Positions 31,560 through 32,790 of a stretch of DNA of 32,790 bases are shown here, one piece after another (within the stretch, counting starts at the first letter, position 1; every line of letters begins with the position of its first letter). The position numbers and the translations under genes were made by a program. Source of the DNA: an uncultured Candidatus Saccharibacteria bacterium (GTDB lineage Bacteria > Patescibacteriota > Saccharimonadia > Saccharimonadales > Saccharimonadaceae). The notes beneath the pieces were generated by a model. It made no database searches. It worked only from the letters and a program-made list of their open reading frames with translations, and had not been told where the DNA came from. The stretch spans positions 1-32,790 of the forward strand of contig CALIJB010000016.1 of assembly GCA_938017675.1 (NCBI GenBank), read 5' to 3'.

Positions 31560-31659
31560 GCCCCGATAGCTCAGCTGGTGAGCCCTCAGCGACAAAAATC
31601 GCATAGCTCTATCCAGCTTTTGTCTAAGCGAATCGGGCGACTAAATACATTCTCAGAGT
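31560..31659 (+). repeat. tRNA-Arg(UCU)-derived hairpin unit B
   Basis: 100 bp. Begins with an exact copy of nucleotides 1-19 of the downstream tRNA-Arg(UCU), then nested stems GAGC/GCTC and GCGA/TCGC around an A-rich loop, then GCTCTATCCAGCT (31606-31618), a 13-nt complement of that tRNA's D arm, then ATCGGGC (31632-31638) complementary to the unit's own acceptor copy, and a tail with CTAAATACATTCTC. Core and tail match units A1 and A2, while the tRNA-specific parts match only tRNA-Arg. Confidence 0.85.
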
Positions 31660-31736
31660 GCCCCGATAGCTCAGCTGGATAGAGCAGGAGACTTCTAAGC
31701 TCAAGGCCGCAGGTTCGAACCCTGCTCGGGGTACCA
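31660..31736 (+). tRNA. tRNA-Arg (anticodon UCU)
   Basis: Acceptor GCCCCGA/TCGGGGT, D stem GCTC/GAGC, T arm GCAGG/CCTGC, encoded CCA and loop CTTCTAA (anticodon TCT). The anticodon stem GGAGA/GCTCA has only three Watson-Crick pairs: the outer G27-A43 and inner A31-G39 positions are mismatched, unlike every other tRNA here. Confidence 0.9.
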
Positions 31737-31756
31737 TTATTCAACTAGGCGATAAT

Positions 31757-31784
31757 AAAAACTCATCGTAATGATGAGTTTTTT
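31757..31784 (+). terminator. Terminator after tRNA-Arg(UCU)
   Basis: 11-bp stem AAAAACTCATC/GATGAGTTTTT with a 5-nt loop and a T-run. Confidence 0.9.
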
Positions 31785-31797
31785 ACATGGAGTTTCG

Positions 31798-31874
31798 TGG
31801 AGGGCCAGGAGGGGCTCGAACCCTCGACACCCTGCTTAAGAGGCAGGTGCTCTAACCAGCTGAGCTACTGGCCC
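31798..31874 (-). tRNA. tRNA-Lys (anticodon CUU)
   Basis: Acceptor GGGCCAG/CTGGCCC, anticodon stem CCTGC/GCAGG with loop CTCTTAA (anticodon CTT), T arm GAGGG/CCCTC, encoded CCA. The discriminator base reads U73, whereas tRNA-Lys nearly always has A73. Confidence 0.93.
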
Positions 31875-31909
31875 ATGTCGTGCTTGCACTACCCGTGCAA
31901 AGCCCTTTT

Positions 31910-31939
31910 ACTATAGCGGATAGCCCGGGGTTCTGTCAA
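31910..31939 (-). promoter_or_regulatory. Promoter of tRNA-Lys, TTGACA-18-TATAGT
   Basis: On the minus strand -35 is 31939-31934 (perfect) and -10 is 31915-31910. The leader of about 29 nt contains a hairpin, TTGCAC/GTGCAA. Confidence 0.75.
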
Positions 31940-31990
31940 GAGGCGGCGAGGTGAATTAAAAAGCTCTTTTGCTGCAGCGTGTGCGCTTGC

Positions 31991-32019
31991 TTGTCTTTTT
32001 GCCAAAAACGCATTACCAT
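31991..32019 (+). promoter_or_regulatory. Promoter of the TM2-like gene, TTGTCT-17-TACCAT
   Basis: -35 at 31991-31996 and -10 at 32014-32019 predict a leader of about 25 nt with GGGAGA before the ATG at 32051. Confidence 0.5.
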
Positions 32020-32050
32020 GGGGCAAGAGAGTTTAATCGGGAGAATAGCA

Positions 32051-32593
32051 ATGGCAAACGAACAACCTACAGTACAACCAACACCACCAACCAAGGTAAC
32101 ATCGCAATCAGCTCCAGTTGCCAGCCAACCAGCCGTGCCAGCCGCTGCAGCTGCACCGGTCGATACTTCACCGCGCAACTACTTGGCGGTTGTTGCCCTC
32201 GCTGCGTTTATGGGGCAGTATGGCTTGGCTCGTTGGTACCGTGGCGACGAGCTGGGCAAGATCCGCTTTTGGATTGCGGTGGGCTGTACGGTAACAACAG
32301 TTGTACCGTATGTTAACGTCGTTTCGCTGTTGGGGCTGTCTGTCCTATCTGTCTGGGGTATCGTCGACTTCTTCTTGCTGACGAGTACCACAGCAGATGC
32401 AAACGGTACGCCATACGTTGCCACCGAGCGTGACAAGACGTGGGCGCAGGGGCTTAAGATCGCCTACATTGTTGGCCTTATCTTGGTGGCAGTAGCGATT
32501 GTTGTCTTCTTGATCTTGCTAGCAGCTGGGGTGGTTATGTGGCAAACAACAACGACCACAACAGGGCCTATGCGGTCGTCAACGTACTACTAG
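32051..32593 (+). CDS. TM2-like membrane protein
   Basis: 180 aa. A Pro/Ala/Thr-rich N-terminal tail (about 1-42) is followed by a TM2-like pair of helices: NYLAVVALAAFMGQYGLARW, then a charged turn (YRGDELGKIRF) and WIAVGCTVTTVVPYVNVV. A further hydrophobic part (LLGLSVLSVWGIVDFFLL) and a C-terminal helix (about 142-166) end in TTTTTTGPMRSSTYY. TM2 domains are common small membrane modules of unknown function. The ATG at 32051 is chosen over an upstream ATG because GGGAGA lies about 7 nt before it and the longer frame would overlap the promoter. Confidence 0.8.
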   Translation: MANEQPTVQPTPPTKVTSQSAPVASQPAVPAAAAAPVDTSPRNYLAVVALAAFMGQYGLARWYRGDELGKIRFWIAVGCTVTTVVPYVNVVSLLGLSVLSVWGIVDFFLLTSTTADANGTPYVATERDKTWAQGLKIAYIVGLILVAVAIVVFLILLAAGVVMWQTTTTTTGPMRSSTYY

Positions 32594-32623
32594 TCGTTAT
32601 TGTGTATGGCAGTAGTGCAGCAA

Positions 32624-32654
32624 AAAAGGGGTCAGCAGTGTGCCAACCCCTTTT
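32624..32654. terminator. Terminator after the TM2-like gene
   Basis: Stem AAAAGGGGT (32624-32632) with ACCCCTTTT (32646-32654), A-rich before and T-rich after, so active in both directions. Confidence 0.85.
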
Positions 32655-32694
32655 ATATTGGTAAGTTGTAGCATAAATCATGCCATATAAATAA

Positions 32695-32712
32695 ACCCAG
32701 AGCAACCTGGGT
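32695..32712 (-). terminator. Probable terminator of the edge tRNA-Arg
   Basis: 6-bp stem ACCCAG/CTGGGT with a 6-nt loop, followed on the minus strand by TTATTTAT. Confidence 0.55.
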
Positions 32713-32728
32713 AATAGTAGAACAAAAC

Positions 32729-32790
32729 TGGTACACCCGGCAGGATTCGAACCTGCGACCCCTTGGTTCGAAGCCAAGTACTCTAATCCG
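32729..32790 (-). tRNA. Second tRNA-Arg (anticodon UCG), cut by the window edge
   Basis: The 3' 62 nt of a tRNA, with CCA, T arm and anticodon arm (loop CTTCGAA), identical to the tRNA-Arg(UCG) at 22330-22406 except for one base in the 3' acceptor strand (A at 32734 where the other copy has G at 22335). The 5' part lies outside the window. Confidence 0.93.

Noticed and set aside
30679..31659. tRNA introns or split tRNA genes
   Set aside because: The downstream tRNAs are complete on their own, with their own 5' parts. The units do not interrupt a tRNA and show no bulge-helix-bulge or group I features that I can recognise.

Overview
The window looks like a chromosomal segment of a Patescibacteria/CPR bacterium, most likely Saccharibacteria (TM7). 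This is an inference from gene content: a MurT-GatD lipid II amidation pair, an HTH-MurA fusion, a very short TsaB, a membrane-anchored double-AAA+ Clp-like ATPase next to a small membrane protein, and a compact type IV pilin cluster. No taxonomic search was possible. TGA works as a normal stop. Gene density is high, with many 4 to 20 bp overlaps.

Layout. 1-4069: the possible 5' end of a leftward gene, a 1042-aa multi-pass membrane protein, and a 237-aa orphan with a CheD-like stretch. 4159-7240: ogt, tsaE-tsaB (t6A tRNA modification) and rny (RNase Y). 7239-9979: a sortase, and divergent eno and gpmA (lower glycolysis). 9984-13449: a membrane protein, tRNA-Pro, a PMT/ArnT-like glycosyltransferase and an OpgC-like membrane protein. 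13499-15501: gatD-murT. 15573-19125: a membrane protein, a Clp-like ATPase and a TPR-like protein. 19197-22054: a small anchored protein and a large anchored surface protein with Ig-like, Calx-beta-like and spherulin-4-like parts. 22167-23486: two tRNA-Arg genes and murB. 23519-27620: four minor pilins, the last fused to a seven-repeat RCC1-type propeller, then a major pilin with its own promoter. 27698-30622: glyA and HTH-murA. 30623-32790: a tRNA-rich stretch (His, Gly, Arg-UCU, Lys, a partial Arg-UCG) with a small disordered protein and a TM2-like protein. The stretches over 300 bp without a protein gene (22055-22442, 30623-31015, 31436-32050) hold tRNAs, their promoters and the repeat elements below.

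The most unusual signal lies just upstream of tRNA-His and tRNA-Arg(UCU). Each is preceded by units of about 98-100 bp (two in tandem for His, one for Arg). A unit copies the first 19 nucleotides of that same tRNA, then carries a shared hairpin core, then a segment antisense to the D arm of that tRNA. The three units are related in their core but customised to their own tRNA. I do not recognise them as any described element.

A second pattern is promoter placement. About sixteen genes have a -10 box only 6-8 bp before the start codon, which implies leaderless mRNAs. A minority (rny, sortase, the surface protein, major pilin, glyA, the TM2 protein, the first membrane protein) have a leader with a Shine-Dalgarno site. 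Two tRNA genes also appear almost leaderless. Cell-wall genes (murA, murB, murT-gatD, sortase) and surface genes (pili, anchored proteins, glycosyltransferase) dominate the window, which would fit a small cell that lives on a host surface.
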